From positions 1 to 23,199 of the forward strand of contig CAZRIE010000067.1 of assembly GCA_964600075.1 (NCBI GenBank): a DNA stretch of 23,199 nucleotides, read 5' to 3'. The stretch's first letter is position 1; every line of letters begins with the position of its first letter. The notes under the pieces are model-generated. The model was not told the origin of the DNA. It saw only the letters and a list, made by a program, of their open reading frames with translations, and did no database searches. Made by a program: the position numbers and the translations under genes. Of this stretch, positions 1 to 9,093 are shown one piece after another. Source of the stretch: CAZRIE01 sp964600075. GTDB taxonomy: Bacteria; Bacteroidota; Bacteroidia; Flavobacteriales; Flavobacteriaceae.

Positions 1-15
1 ACATGTCAGTACGCT

Positions 16-42
16 ACCCCGAGGCAGAGCCTCGAGGAATTC
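16..42. repeat. REP-like palindromic repeat, copy 1
   Basis: A perfect hairpin, CGAGGC-AGA-GCCTCG (20-34), is followed by AGGAATTC (35-42) and preceded by ACCC (16-19). A related 27-base stretch lies at 13512-13538 with identical spacing and about 22 of 27 bases the same. A short GC-rich stem plus a conserved flank, dispersed between genes in an AT-rich genome, is what REP elements look like; these are often mobilised by a RAYT (Y1) transposase. No such transposase is in the window, so the class is inferred. It lies beyond the 3' end of the DUF1501 gene and could also act as an RNA hairpin there, but no T-run follows it on either strand. Confidence 0.55.
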
Positions 43-223
43 TAATGATTAAAATTTGAAAAATCTATACTTTGCGTAAAGTTTTCGCTATCAAACCCTT
101 AAATGCATTATCTTTTATCCTCACGGAAACATCCCCCCTAATGCAATCCTCTCAGTCGGAAGTCAAATGGGGAATCGCTTTTTTCAACCTGAAACTACAA
201 ACGACAGAAACCCTAAACAAAAT

Positions 224-1747
224 TTAAGTCAAAAGGTCTTTTACCACATGTCCGTGCACATCGGTCAATCGATAGCGGCGGCCTTGGTGCTTAAAGGTCA
301 ATCTTTCGTGGTCAATACCGAATAAATGCATCATAGTTGCATGAAAATCATGAACGTGTACCGGATCTTTGACCACATTGTAACTGAAATCATCGGTCTC
401 ACCATAGGTAAATCCAGATTTTACCCCGGCTCCGGCCATCCACATCGTAAATGCTTTTGGATGGTGATCTCGGCCATAATTCTCCGGGGTCAACTGTCCC
501 TGGGAATATACGGTACGTCCAAATTCACCACCCCAAACGACTAAGGTGTCCTCTAGCATACCACGTTGTTTTAAATCCTTTATCAGGGCTGCGTTGGCTT
601 GATCTGTTCGTTTGCATTGCGCTTTGACACCACCGGGACAATTACTGTGCTGGTCCCATCCTTGATGATACAATTGAACAAATTTCACATCTTTTTCCAG
701 TAATTTTCGAGCCATTAAACAATTGGCAGCATAAGTACCTGGATCTCTACTGTCTTCACCGTACATATCAAAAATATAATCAGGTTCGTCAGATATGTCG
801 GTCACTTCTGGAACGGAAGTCTGCATACGGAATGCCATTTCGTACTGTGCCATACGGGCATTTATTTCCGGATCTCCATATGTATCGTGTTGTACCTCAT
901 TCAATTTTCCTAGGTAATTCAACATTTGTCTTCTATCTTCTCCATCATAATTTTCTGGGTCACTCAGATAGAGTACAGGGTCTTTACCGGATCGGAATTG
1001 AACCCCTTGATGTTCCGTAGGCAAAAAGCCATTGCCCCAAAGGCGGGAATATAACGGTTGACCTCCCATATTCTTGGTAATCAGGGTAATAAAGGTGGGA
1101 AGGTTTTCATTGTCAGAACCCAAACCGTAGCTTAACCAAGAGCCAATCGATGGCCGTCCAGCTAATTGATTTCCGGTCTGCATAAAGGTAATTGCCGGAT
1201 CATGATTGATTTGGTCGGTTTGCATCGATTTGATAAAACAGAGTTCATCAACTACTTCCGAAGTATAAGGCAATAGTTCACTGGCCCAGGTTCCTGTTTC
1301 TCCATATTGTTTAAAATCAAAAATAGAGGGCGCCATGGGGAAGCTCGTTTGCTCGGCGCTCATGCCAGTAAGCCGTTGACCTTGACGAACGGAGTCGGGT
1401 AACTCTTGCCCGAACATATTCTTTAACTTGGGCTTATAATCCCACATTTCAAACTGTGACGGACCACCACTTTGAAAGAGGTATACGATTCGTTTGGCTT
1501 TTGGTAAATGATGTGGAAGCCCTAAACGATTTTTATTAAAGGACCTTAACAGCGCATCAGGGTTCGATGTATCAAGAGCACCGTTGTTGACCGCTGCCAA
1601 GGCTTTATCAGCGTTCAGCAACGAACCCAATGCAATTGCCCCAAGCCCCATTGAAGTCTTTGTCAAAAAGCTACGCCGATCCATTTGGCGTTCTACCTCT
1701 TGCAAATCTTTATTATTCGACCTTAAATTATCGTGATTGTGACACAT
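224..1747 (-). CDS. DUF1501 family protein with Tat-type leader
   Basis: The 507-residue protein matches the DUF1501 family, which has the alkaline phosphatase/sulfatase fold; no substrate is established. Visible family motifs are FQSGGPSQFEMWDYKP (residues 91-106), GWDQH with D365 and H367, GGEFGRT around E408, and GRDHHP with D427, H428 and H429; these are the likely metal-site region. A twin-arginine leader, DRRSFLTK followed by a small hydrophobic stretch and an A-L-A-A cleavage-like site near residue 50, predicts Tat export of a folded, metal-loaded protein. The start at 1747 gives a Cys/His-rich n-region (MCHNHDN) before the Tat motif; an alternative start is Met22 at 1684. The gene lies 134 bases downstream of the PSCyt1/DUF1553 gene on the same strand. 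This pairing is recurrent in planctomycetes, verrucomicrobia and marine flavobacteria, so the two probably act together. Confidence 0.9.
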   Translation of the reverse strand: MCHNHDNLRSNNKDLQEVERQMDRRSFLTKTSMGLGAIALGSLLNADKALAAVNNGALDTSNPDALLRSFNKNRLGLPHHLPKAKRIVYLFQSGGPSQFEMWDYKPKLKNMFGQELPDSVRQGQRLTGMSAEQTSFPMAPSIFDFKQYGETGTWASELLPYTSEVVDELCFIKSMQTDQINHDPAITFMQTGNQLAGRPSIGSWLSYGLGSDNENLPTFITLITKNMGGQPLYSRLWGNGFLPTEHQGVQFRSGKDPVLYLSDPENYDGEDRRQMLNYLGKLNEVQHDTYGDPEINARMAQYEMAFRMQTSVPEVTDISDEPDYIFDMYGEDSRDPGTYAANCLMARKLLEKDVKFVQLYHQGWDQHSNCPGGVKAQCKRTDQANAALIKDLKQRGMLEDTLVVWGGEFGRTVYSQGQLTPENYGRDHHPKAFTMWMAGAGVKSGFTYGETDDFSYNVVKDPVHVHDFHATMMHLFGIDHERLTFKHQGRRYRLTDVHGHVVKDLLT

Positions 1748-1849
1748 AAAATTTGTTTAAAAGCCCCCACACTAGCCCTAGCCCTGCCAGAAGAGAGGGA
1801 ACATGTATGGAGGGTTTATTTTCTGATATCTTCAATTAAACTTTTTTAT

Positions 1850-1869
1850 CTCCCTTCTTGGGAAGGGGG
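1850..1869. other. Imperfect palindrome between the PSCyt1 and DUF1501 genes
   Basis: CCCTTC-TTGG-GAAGGG (1852-1867) is a 6-bp stem with a 4-base loop, extended by a C-G and a T-G pair at its base. On the minus strand, which carries both flanking genes, it is followed by AGATAAAAAAG and not by a T-run, so it is a poor intrinsic terminator. It sits 12 bases past the stop of the upstream gene and about 100 bases before the DUF1501 start. It could be an mRNA-processing or stability hairpin, or a degenerate repeat. Confidence 0.35.
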
Positions 1870-1881
1870 TTTATGGGAGGC

Positions 1882-4800
1882 CTATCTTTTTGTAATAGCA
1901 GCATCCGAATTGATAATCGTGCTTGCTACAACGGCATTTGCAGCCACTAAGGCTTCATCATTATCATTTGAAATACGAAATTCACCAGAATTTAACCAAC
2001 CTTGTGTCTTAGACTTCATTGACTTGAATTTTTCATATTCTTCCAATTGCAAATCGGCTAAAAGGTTTAATTCCTCATCTTGAATTGTTCTTCCCGTAAG
2101 TTTTTTGAAGGTATTTGCAATACCAGCTTTTGTGTCGGAATATTGTAACATCGCGTATCCTAATACCCGTGAGGCTTCTACATAAGTGGGGTCATTCATC
2201 AATACCAAAGCCTGTAATGGGGTGTTGGTTTCTTGACGACGTACAGCACAGAAAGACCTTTCGGGAGCATCAAAAGTGGCAATGGTTGGATGGGGTACAG
2301 AGCGTTTCCAAATGGTATACATACTTTTACGATACAATTTTTCTCCCTCATCTTCTTCATAGGTTGATCCGTTGATTTTCCAGAGTCCGGCTGGTTGATA
2401 TGGATTTACGCTCATACCTCCAATTTTACGGTTTAGTAATCCGGAAGCTACTAAAGCATTGTTTCGTAACATTTCGCCGGTCAACCTGCCAGATGGTCCT
2501 CGTGCTAGAAGTCGATTTGCCTTATCACGAGCCATTAATTCTTCGGTTGCCAAAGAAGATTGTCGGTAGGTGTTTGACATCACCATAATTTTATGCAAGG
2601 CCTTCACGTTCCAACCCGATTCCATGAAATGAATTGCAAGCCAATCCAACAGGGCCGGGTGACTTGGTAACTCGCCTTGGTTTCCAAAATCTTCAACCGT
2701 TCGAACGATTCCTGTTCCGAATAAATTCTTCCAATACCGATTGACCGCCACACGTGCGGTTAACGGATTATCTTTGCTCGTCACCCATTTGGCCAAGCCA
2801 AAACGATTTTTCTCTAGACTGTCGGAAAAGGCAAATATCTTATCGGGAGTATTTGGATACACCTGTTCGCCATATTGGTCATATAAGCCACGCTGGAGTA
2901 CAAAGGTCGCCCTAGGCTCTTCCATTTCTTTCATTACCGGAATATCTTTGATAAGCTCAATACTGTCCACATATGTTTTGCGCACTTTTTCCAATGCCCG
3001 TAGTGACGATTTATAGCTGGCAGATTCGGCAGACAAATAGTACTCTTTAAGCACTGCTTTCTCTTCGGTACTAAGCTGATGCTTATTTTTAGCAACGATT
3101 AACTTTACACGCTCTGGATTTCCTATTTGACTTACTTCGAGAGGCTTTAATTCTTTGTTGAATACCAAAATGTCGTCGACGGTCGCACCGCCAATACCCT
3201 TTCCTCTCCATCTGGCTCCAATTTGAAGTCCCGGATCATCAGGCACACCTTTCATACCATAGGCCTTGGAATTAAATACAATGTCTTTGTACAGATTGTC
3301 AATCTCTGTTTTGGTATCCAATTTCCGTCCATTTTGATATATATGTAGGCCATCTGAAGTACTTGAACCATCATAGGTCATGGTCAGTTGTATCCATTTT
3401 TCTTTAGGAACATTAGCTAAAGAATATTTTACGATGGCGTTACCCGGATGCTGATGTGCTAGTAAGGCCTCTAGCTTGTTATCATTTACAGCCAAATGAT
3501 ATCCTCTGAAATTATAAAGTTTTGCGCCAACTCCTTTGTGAAAAATAACGCCGTTCTCCAAGTCATTAGGAATGAAAACCCTAATACCGATACTGAAGGG
3601 TTGATGTCGTTGAAAAATTCCTGCTTTGCCTAAATTCAACCATGCGTCACCATCCATTTTTAATCCTTTACCCGAAAATCCTTTTGTAAAATTCGGATGT
3701 TGGCTGGTTGCACCTTGTCGTTCCATTTTTCCGCTTTGAAAGGGATTCACTTTATTTGTTAGCCTATTATTATTAAAATCAAAATAGGCAGAGAGCTTAT
3801 TGGGAAGTTTTTTTAGTCTTAGGTTTTTATACTTTTCTTCTGATAACCACTGCTGCGCCTTATCATTTTCTATTTCAGCAGTGTTTTGAACCGCTTCTTT
3901 TTTCTCATCGATAAGTTTTTCTACAAAATCTAAAAACTGCGTTTGTTCCTTTTCAGGAAGCAATAAGGTGGGTGCAGGCATGGACCAATCAAAAGAAATT
4001 TGCCCTGATTCATGTACGTTATTAAAGAAACTATACATCTCATAATAGTTTTTTTGGGAAATAGGATCGTATTTATGATCGTGGCATTTGGCACAAGCCA
4101 TCGTTAAACCTAAAAAACCTTCACTTACCACATTGGTTCGGTCAGACACATATTCTGAACGAAACTCTTCATCAATAATTCCACCTTCAGCGTTTTGTGG
4201 ATGAAGTCGGTTAAAGGTCGTTGCCAAAATTTGTTCATCGGTGGCATTTTTTATCAGGTCACCAGCCATTTGCCAACGGATAAACTCATCATAGGGCATG
4301 TTTTCGTTAAATTCCTTAATGACCCAATCACGCCAAACGGAAACGTCGCGATAACGGTCAACGGTATAACCATGGGTATCGGCGTATCGAGAAAGGTCCA
4401 TCCAATCCAACGTCATTTGCTCGCCATAATGGGGTGAAGCCAAGAGTCGATCTACCTGCTTCTCGTAAGCGTTTGGCAAATTGTCTTTTACAAAAGCTTC
4501 GATTTCATTCAAGGTCGGTGGAAGTCCAGTAAGGTCAAAACTCACACGACGTAATAAAAGTTCTTTGTCGGCCTTGGCACTCGGTTCTAGGTTTTCTTTT
4601 TCTAACTTGGCCAATACAAAATTGTCAATAGGGTTGGCGACCTTTTCTTTTAACTTGACCATTGGTGGCTTCTGCTCTTTCGGAGCTAAGAATGCCCAGT
4701 GGTCTTGATACTCGGCGCCATCTTCAATCCACCTCACGAGCATTGCTTTTTCGTAAGCGGAAAGCCTCAAGTGTGAAGAAGGTTCGGGCATTATAAGCTC

Positions 4801-5124
4801 GGGGTCGTCAGTTAATATTCGCCTTATGGCTTCGCTATTTCCAGGGTTTCCGGGGTCTATGGAATAGATTCCAGGTGAATTTGAAGATTCGGCATATGCC
4901 AATTCAGGTAGGTGCAACTGCAATCCAGCTTTTATTTTTGCCTTGTCCGGACCGTGGCAGATAAAACATTTATCGGACAAAATAGGTTTTACGTGCTGGT
5001 TAAAATCTATTTTTTCAGGAAGCTTTTCATAAGCAAGTGCTACATCTTCGGGCAAATCAGGACCGCCGCATGAAACCACAAGAAACAAGCCTAAGAGAAT
5101 CGCTAAAATTTTAAAATCGAACAT
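1882..5124 (-). CDS. PSCyt1/DUF1549/LamG/DUF1553 lipoprotein
   Basis: The 1080-residue multidomain exported protein has this order: a lipoprotein signal with lipobox LVVSC (Cys19); a planctomycete-type cytochrome C domain (PSCyt1) with CFICHGPD (C53, C56, H57); DUF1549 (about 160-370) ending in a second CxxCH, CAKCHDHKYDP (C344, C347, H348); a LamG/concanavalin-like domain (about 445-665); and DUF1553 (about 785-1045, with ARVAVNRYWKNLFGTG). The two CxxCH motifs could bind c-type haem, which would make this a membrane-anchored redox protein. The LamG module suggests carbohydrate binding. The biochemical role of the family is not established. It is the upstream partner of the DUF1501 gene and is divergent from the broken AraC gene. 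The ATG at 5124 is chosen because it begins the lipoprotein signal directly. The stop is TAG. Confidence 0.92.
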   Translation of the reverse strand: MFDFKILAILLGLFLVVSCGGPDLPEDVALAYEKLPEKIDFNQHVKPILSDKCFICHGPDKAKIKAGLQLHLPELAYAESSNSPGIYSIDPGNPGNSEAIRRILTDDPELIMPEPSSHLRLSAYEKAMLVRWIEDGAEYQDHWAFLAPKEQKPPMVKLKEKVANPIDNFVLAKLEKENLEPSAKADKELLLRRVSFDLTGLPPTLNEIEAFVKDNLPNAYEKQVDRLLASPHYGEQMTLDWMDLSRYADTHGYTVDRYRDVSVWRDWVIKEFNENMPYDEFIRWQMAGDLIKNATDEQILATTFNRLHPQNAEGGIIDEEFRSEYVSDRTNVVSEGFLGLTMACAKCHDHKYDPISQKNYYEMYSFFNNVHESGQISFDWSMPAPTLLLPEKEQTQFLDFVEKLIDEKKEAVQNTAEIENDKAQQWLSEEKYKNLRLKKLPNKLSAYFDFNNNRLTNKVNPFQSGKMERQGATSQHPNFTKGFSGKGLKMDGDAWLNLGKAGIFQRHQPFSIGIRVFIPNDLENGVIFHKGVGAKLYNFRGYHLAVNDNKLEALLAHQHPGNAIVKYSLANVPKEKWIQLTMTYDGSSTSDGLHIYQNGRKLDTKTEIDNLYKDIVFNSKAYGMKGVPDDPGLQIGARWRGKGIGGATVDDILVFNKELKPLEVSQIGNPERVKLIVAKNKHQLSTEEKAVLKEYYLSAESASYKSSLRALEKVRKTYVDSIELIKDIPVMKEMEEPRATFVLQRGLYDQYGEQVYPNTPDKIFAFSDSLEKNRFGLAKWVTSKDNPLTARVAVNRYWKNLFGTGIVRTVEDFGNQGELPSHPALLDWLAIHFMESGWNVKALHKIMVMSNTYRQSSLATEELMARDKANRLLARGPSGRLTGEMLRNNALVASGLLNRKIGGMSVNPYQPAGLWKINGSTYEEDEGEKLYRKSMYTIWKRSVPHPTIATFDAPERSFCAVRRQETNTPLQALVLMNDPTYVEASRVLGYAMLQYSDTKAGIANTFKKLTGRTIQDEELNLLADLQLEEYEKFKSMKSKTQGWLNSGEFRISNDNDEALVAANAVVASTIINSDAAITKR

Positions 5125-5151
5125 AAATATCTTGACAAATTACACTTTGTT

Positions 5152-5159
5152 CAAATTTA
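5152..5159 (-). promoter_or_regulatory. Possible Bacteroidota -7 box for the PSCyt1 gene
   Basis: Read on the minus strand this is TAAATTTG, an exact match to the Bacteroidota -7 consensus TAnnTTTG, 27 bases before the ATG at 5124. The nearest TTG usable as a -33 element (5188-5186) is 26 bases further upstream, longer than the usual 17-23. The call is therefore tentative. The intergenic region 5125-5344 is shared with the divergent AraC gene and shows no clear box in that direction. Confidence 0.35.
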
Positions 5160-5344
5160 GGTTTTTTGTAGAGATTATTATTATCCAAATCAGGCAATGA
5201 ATAGTACATTTCCGATATGAAAAATTTGTTACAGTGCGAAATTGCAAAATAAAAAAGCCTTAAACTACCCGTTAAAATAGTATTCAAAATGAATTTTATA
5301 TCTTTAGAGGATAGTATAAAATCCGACGATCATGTTTTAATTCC

Positions 5345-6208
5345 ATGAATAAAATTCTTCAATCTTTAAAGCTTAGTTTGCTTCATGTAGGTTATGCCAA
5401 ACTAGATACTTCATGGGACTATGACAATGTAATTAGCCCATTTTCGCGATTGTATTTAGTTACCAAGGGTACGGCAAAAGTGTACCACAATTATAAAGAA
5501 TTCGATTTTAAAGAGGGTTATTTATACTTAATCCCGAGTTTTACCTATAGTCGTTACCAGTTCAGCGCATAACATGAACAATTTTACATCAATTTTCTTG
5601 AAGAGGTGGGCGATGGTCTATCAATATACGACCTCAAAGATTTTAGTTACGAACTAGAGGCTACAAGACTTGATGTTGAACATTTTCGAAGACTTATGGA
5701 GCTGAATCCGAACCGAAATCTAATTAACGACAATCCCAAGGTTTATGACAAGCGTGGTGTAATCGCAAATGTGGCAAAAAAAAATAACACTTTATCGGCT
5801 CAGGCTTTCCTCGAAACGCAGGGGCTATTGCAGCTATTGTTTTCCCGTTTTATACGGAATAACAAAAGCTCTAAAATACATATTAGAAGTGATTTCTACG
5901 AGGTACTGAACTTTATAAAAGAACATCTTCACCAGCCATTGAGCGTATCGGATTTGGCGAAAAAATGTAACTTGAGTGCCGACCATTTCTCTAGGGTATT
6001 TCAGCAAAAGTTCGGCATACGCCCAAGTAAATACATTCAAACCGTACGTTTGGAACGTTCGGAAACATTATTACTGACCACCGAAAACACATTGGCAGAA
6101 ATTGCCGAAAAAACAGGCTGGGATAGTGTGTCTTACTATACTAGGATGTTCAAAAAAAAGTCGAGAAAAACCCCAGGGGAGTTTCGGAAACAAAGGTCAG
6201 CGGTCTGA
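5345..6208 (+). pseudogene. AraC-family transcriptional regulator, interrupted by an in-frame stop
   Basis: Two open stretches, 5345-5569 and 5573-6208, are in the same reading frame and are separated only by TAA at 5570-5572 (codon 76). Directly after the stop, the frame reads HEQFYINFLEEVGDGLSIYD, typical of the AraC cupin/sensor domain in Bacteroidota, where the position before HEQFY is often Tyr. One base change, TAC or TAT to TAA, explains the break. The N-terminal part carries the start of the sensor domain. The C-terminal ~100 residues keep both AraC helix-turn-helix motifs (SVSDLAKKCNLSADHFSRVF, and the second near ENTLAEIAEKTGWDSVSYYT). A GTG at 5606 could restart translation and yield a DNA-binding fragment of about 200 residues. 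Intact length would be 287 residues, normal for the family. The gene is divergent from the PSCyt1/DUF1501 pair and was probably its regulator. Sequencing error cannot be excluded. Confidence 0.85.
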
Positions 6209-6269
6209 CTTTTTGATTCTTACCCATGTTCATCAAATGGAAAGATAAAAAAGCCCTCCTCTTCATTTT

Positions 6270-7136
6270 TTAATAGGTCCAAAACGAAGAACCGCATTCA
6301 ATATAGTGTATAGGCATATCTTTGACGAAATCGCCTAACCAATCAGCACAAAATTTCATGCCAAATTCTTCTGAGTTTATGTGTCCTATAAAAATAATAG
6401 CTTTTTTCCTTCCTTGTGATACGGCGTCGCGAACATACTCATAAGTTTCCCATTGAGGTACTTCACCGGCAACCACAACATCAACATCGCTTTTCTGTAG
6501 TTGGCCAATTTGGGCATTACTGCCTGATGCGCCAGGGACATATAAAACATTTGATAATAGCATTTCAGGGTCTCCGACTACATGAAAACCATTCTCGGAA
6601 AATGTACTCTTCAAGTTTTTTAATAGTCCAGTTAATGTAATTTGTGGGAAATGGAATCGGTACTGATCATCAGTTACTATATTGTTTTCCCAACCAAGTT
6701 TTTCAACCATTCCTGAAATAATACCATCTATTGCGATGCGATGAATATAGTCGTGGAACCGCCATACTACAAGTTTATTGTCGTCAATGAATTTCTTTTT
6801 TTCCAAGTAAATTGAATCATTTCGAAATTGTTCTGTATTATCTAAATGGTTATAATATAGTGGCTCATGAGTTATAATAAAATTGCAGTTTTTTTCAACT
6901 GCCTTTCTCAAAACGTCCATTGTCGCAAACATACAATTGGCAATGCCTTTTACGGGTGTTTCTGGAGCTCCCTCTTTAATAACATCTACTGTATTGGGTA
7001 CTCTGGCCGAACCTGTATGTTGGATAATAGTTTCGATTAACTGTCCCGAAGAAACAACCACATTTGTTTGAGAACCTTGACCAAAAAGAAACATTGGGAA
7101 TATGCTAGCAACAATAATGTTGAATACTATTTTCAT
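6270..7136 (-). CDS. Exported Nif3-like dinuclear-metal protein
   Basis: The frame is open to 7199, but Met22 at 7136 starts a clear signal peptide (MKIVFNIIVASIFPMFLFGQ), so that start is preferred and gives 288 residues. The body resembles the NIF3/DUF34 family. It has FIITHEPLYYNH (H90) where the family has its first metal-binding histidines, FHDYIHRIAID (H128, H132, D137) like the family H..D segment, and IGHINSEEFGM (H252, E256, E257) like the C-terminal H...E pair. The cytosolic family is a hexameric metal hydrolase-like protein of uncertain activity; a secreted version is less usual. The gene follows the sulfatase on the same strand with 78 bases between them (15 if the longer start is used), so it is probably co-transcribed. 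It converges with the broken AraC gene. Function here is unknown; hydrolysis of a periplasmic sugar or phosphate ester is only a guess. Confidence 0.8.
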   Translation of the reverse strand: MKIVFNIIVASIFPMFLFGQGSQTNVVVSSGQLIETIIQHTGSARVPNTVDVIKEGAPETPVKGIANCMFATMDVLRKAVEKNCNFIITHEPLYYNHLDNTEQFRNDSIYLEKKKFIDDNKLVVWRFHDYIHRIAIDGIISGMVEKLGWENNIVTDDQYRFHFPQITLTGLLKNLKSTFSENGFHVVGDPEMLLSNVLYVPGASGSNAQIGQLQKSDVDVVVAGEVPQWETYEYVRDAVSQGRKKAIIFIGHINSEEFGMKFCADWLGDFVKDMPIHYIECGSSFWTY

Positions 7137-7214
7137 CTGAGGGTACTTAATTTGAGATTTTCTATAAATCATAACAATAGACATCATAAAAGGGGGCAAT
7201 TAGGGCTGATTTTT

Positions 7215-9077
7215 TCACGGCTTCAATTTTTCAATTTGCGTATAGTATGCCGGTATTGGTTTTCCGTCGGTTGTAATGAAATTACTTTTGAGCTTGTAGC
7301 TTCCTTTTTTTAGTTTCCCTTCTATAAGCGCAAAAGGCTCGTCTTGATCCACTCGAGTTTGCATCACTATGTCGCCCATTTTTATCACGGCCGTCGCTGG
7401 GTTTATTTTCCGTCCCTCTGGCAGTCCGTCAGCGAAGTTTGAGCTTGGAATCTCGTTTGTAGACGCATTCAACGCCAATCCTGATTCCGGTGGATAACGG
7501 TATAATTTGAATCCGTAGCTTCCGTCTTCCACAACTTTTATACTATAATATCCGTCAGGGTCAGCTTCGCCTTTTCTAATTTGTACTTGATTCCATGGCA
7601 GGTTATCTTCGGCATGAAGATCATGAACAGTTATCATTACAGGGTTAGCCTCGTTATTACCCAATGGTATTTCGGCATATCGAATATCCGGTTGAATAGA
7701 TGCCCACCATTGCTCATAGAAGTCTTGCATTTTTTTGACCCGCTCTCGATGCATATTCGATATATCAGTTTGTTGCCCCGGATCATCGATGGTATTATAT
7801 AGTTCAGTTCCATTAACTAAGCGCCATTCGGCCTGCATAACGCAAGGGTTTCGTCCTTTTTCAGGAAGTTGATTACGCTGTGTATCGACCACCAACATTC
7901 GTTCGGCATCGATATCTTGGCCACGTAAAGTTGCTGCCATACTTTTACCATCCAAAGTTTTTTTGGGTGTAAACGGAATACCGACAAGTTCAGCCAGGGT
8001 CGGTAAAATATCAACATGAGCGACCAAATCATTATTTTTTACTTTTTGTTTGATGTTTCCATCGGGCCAAGTTATAAAGAATGGCACCATATGGCCTCCA
8101 TCATAATGACTTCCCTTGGTTCCCCTTAATCCAGCATTAAAACCAAAAACTTCATCACTACCTTCCACATTTTTAATACCGGCCGCGGTTCCATTATCTG
8201 TACTGAAAATAATGATGGTGTTATCAAATTGGTCTGTTTCTTTTAAGTGCGCGACCAATCTTCCAAAATTATCATCAATGTTGGAAATCATCCCATAAAA
8301 TCTTTTTTGTATATCGGTAAGGGCTGCAGAGGCATAAATTTCGGCATACTTTTCGGGTACGTTAAAGGGACCGTGGGCAGCGTTCAAAGCAAGATACATA
8401 AAGAATGGTTTATCGCCTTTTTTCTGTGTATAGGTAATGGCCTCATCGAACCAGACATCGGTGCAATAGCCAGTGGCTTTTTCAGGAGTGCCGTTTCTAA
8501 AATACGTATCATCAAAATAATCATTATTCCAATAATCAGGAGTCTGTTGAATACCGCCTCCCCCATGATAAAAAGCACTTTGAAACCCTCTATCTTGAGG
8601 TCTGAATGGGTAATTGTCACCTAAATGCCATTTACCGAACATTGTCGTTTTATAACCGTTTCGCTTAAAAACTTGTGGCATAAGTTCTTCATCTTCAAGT
8701 AAAATGGAGCATCCGGCAATAGTGTGCCAGGCATTATTGCGATTTGCGTTTCTTCCTGTCATGAGTCCGGCCCTAGTTGGCGCACAAGTAGTGCCTACAT
8801 GAAAGTTGGTCAACTCTAATGATTGTTCTGCAAATGCATCAAGATTTGGTGTTTTTACTATGGGATTGCCGTGGTAACCTAAATCGCCATACCCTTGATC
8901 ATCTGTAAAAACGATAATTACATTCGGTTTTGCAATTACCGATCCCTCCTCACTAGTTTTGGTGTCTTTTTTTTGTCCGCAAGAGCTTAACACCAAAAGA
9001 ATGGCTAATGCCAAAGAATATATCGCATGTTGTTTTTTTATAAACACTACATGGTTTGCTATTTTAAAATAAGCCAT
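7215..9077 (-). CDS. S1-family sulfatase, lipoprotein
   Basis: The 620-residue formylglycine-dependent sulfatase has the signature CAPTRAGLMTGR at C98, matching C-x-P-x-R; C98 would be converted to formylglycine by a maturation enzyme not in this window. Metal ligands D59 and D60 lie in FTDDQGYGDLGYHG, and further core segments include FGKWHLGD and FSTDNG. The leader ends in a lipobox, LVLSSC (Cys33), so the enzyme is membrane-anchored, probably facing the periplasm or exposed at the surface. The C-terminal ~130 residues form an extra beta-rich region after the catalytic core, which is common in carbohydrate sulfatases of marine Bacteroidota. The exact S1 subfamily and substrate cannot be read by eye. 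It lies 16 bases downstream of the HTCS gene, almost certainly in one operon, which suggests induction by the sulfated glycan the HTCS senses. Confidence 0.93.
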   Translation of the reverse strand: MAYFKIANHVVFIKKQHAIYSLALAILLVLSSCGQKKDTKTSEEGSVIAKPNVIIVFTDDQGYGDLGYHGNPIVKTPNLDAFAEQSLELTNFHVGTTCAPTRAGLMTGRNANRNNAWHTIAGCSILLEDEELMPQVFKRNGYKTTMFGKWHLGDNYPFRPQDRGFQSAFYHGGGGIQQTPDYWNNDYFDDTYFRNGTPEKATGYCTDVWFDEAITYTQKKGDKPFFMYLALNAAHGPFNVPEKYAEIYASAALTDIQKRFYGMISNIDDNFGRLVAHLKETDQFDNTIIIFSTDNGTAAGIKNVEGSDEVFGFNAGLRGTKGSHYDGGHMVPFFITWPDGNIKQKVKNNDLVAHVDILPTLAELVGIPFTPKKTLDGKSMAATLRGQDIDAERMLVVDTQRNQLPEKGRNPCVMQAEWRLVNGTELYNTIDDPGQQTDISNMHRERVKKMQDFYEQWWASIQPDIRYAEIPLGNNEANPVMITVHDLHAEDNLPWNQVQIRKGEADPDGYYSIKVVEDGSYGFKLYRYPPESGLALNASTNEIPSSNFADGLPEGRKINPATAVIKMGDIVMQTRVDQDEPFALIEGKLKKGSYKLKSNFITTDGKPIPAYYTQIEKLKP

Positions 9078-9093
9078 AGAATTATTTATCTAG

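Noticed and set aside
1733..2083. 116-codon open frame on the plus strand
   Set aside because: It lies antisense to the ends of the DUF1501 and PSCyt1/DUF1553 genes, shows no recognisable domain, and is explained by their codon pattern.
5299..5306. TATCTTTA as a -7 box for the AraC gene
   Set aside because: It matches all but the last base of TAnnTTTG, but no TTG lies at a usable -33 distance.
6209..6269. AAAAAAG...CATTTTTT between the convergent AraC and Nif3-like genes as a bidirectional terminator
   Set aside because: Only A-T pairs could form; the middle (CCCTCCTCTTC) is one-sided pyrimidine and cannot make a stem.
8247..8624. 125-codon plus-strand open frame inside the sulfatase gene
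   Set aside because: It is a shadow of the sulfatase coding strand, which has clear catalytic motifs across the same bases.
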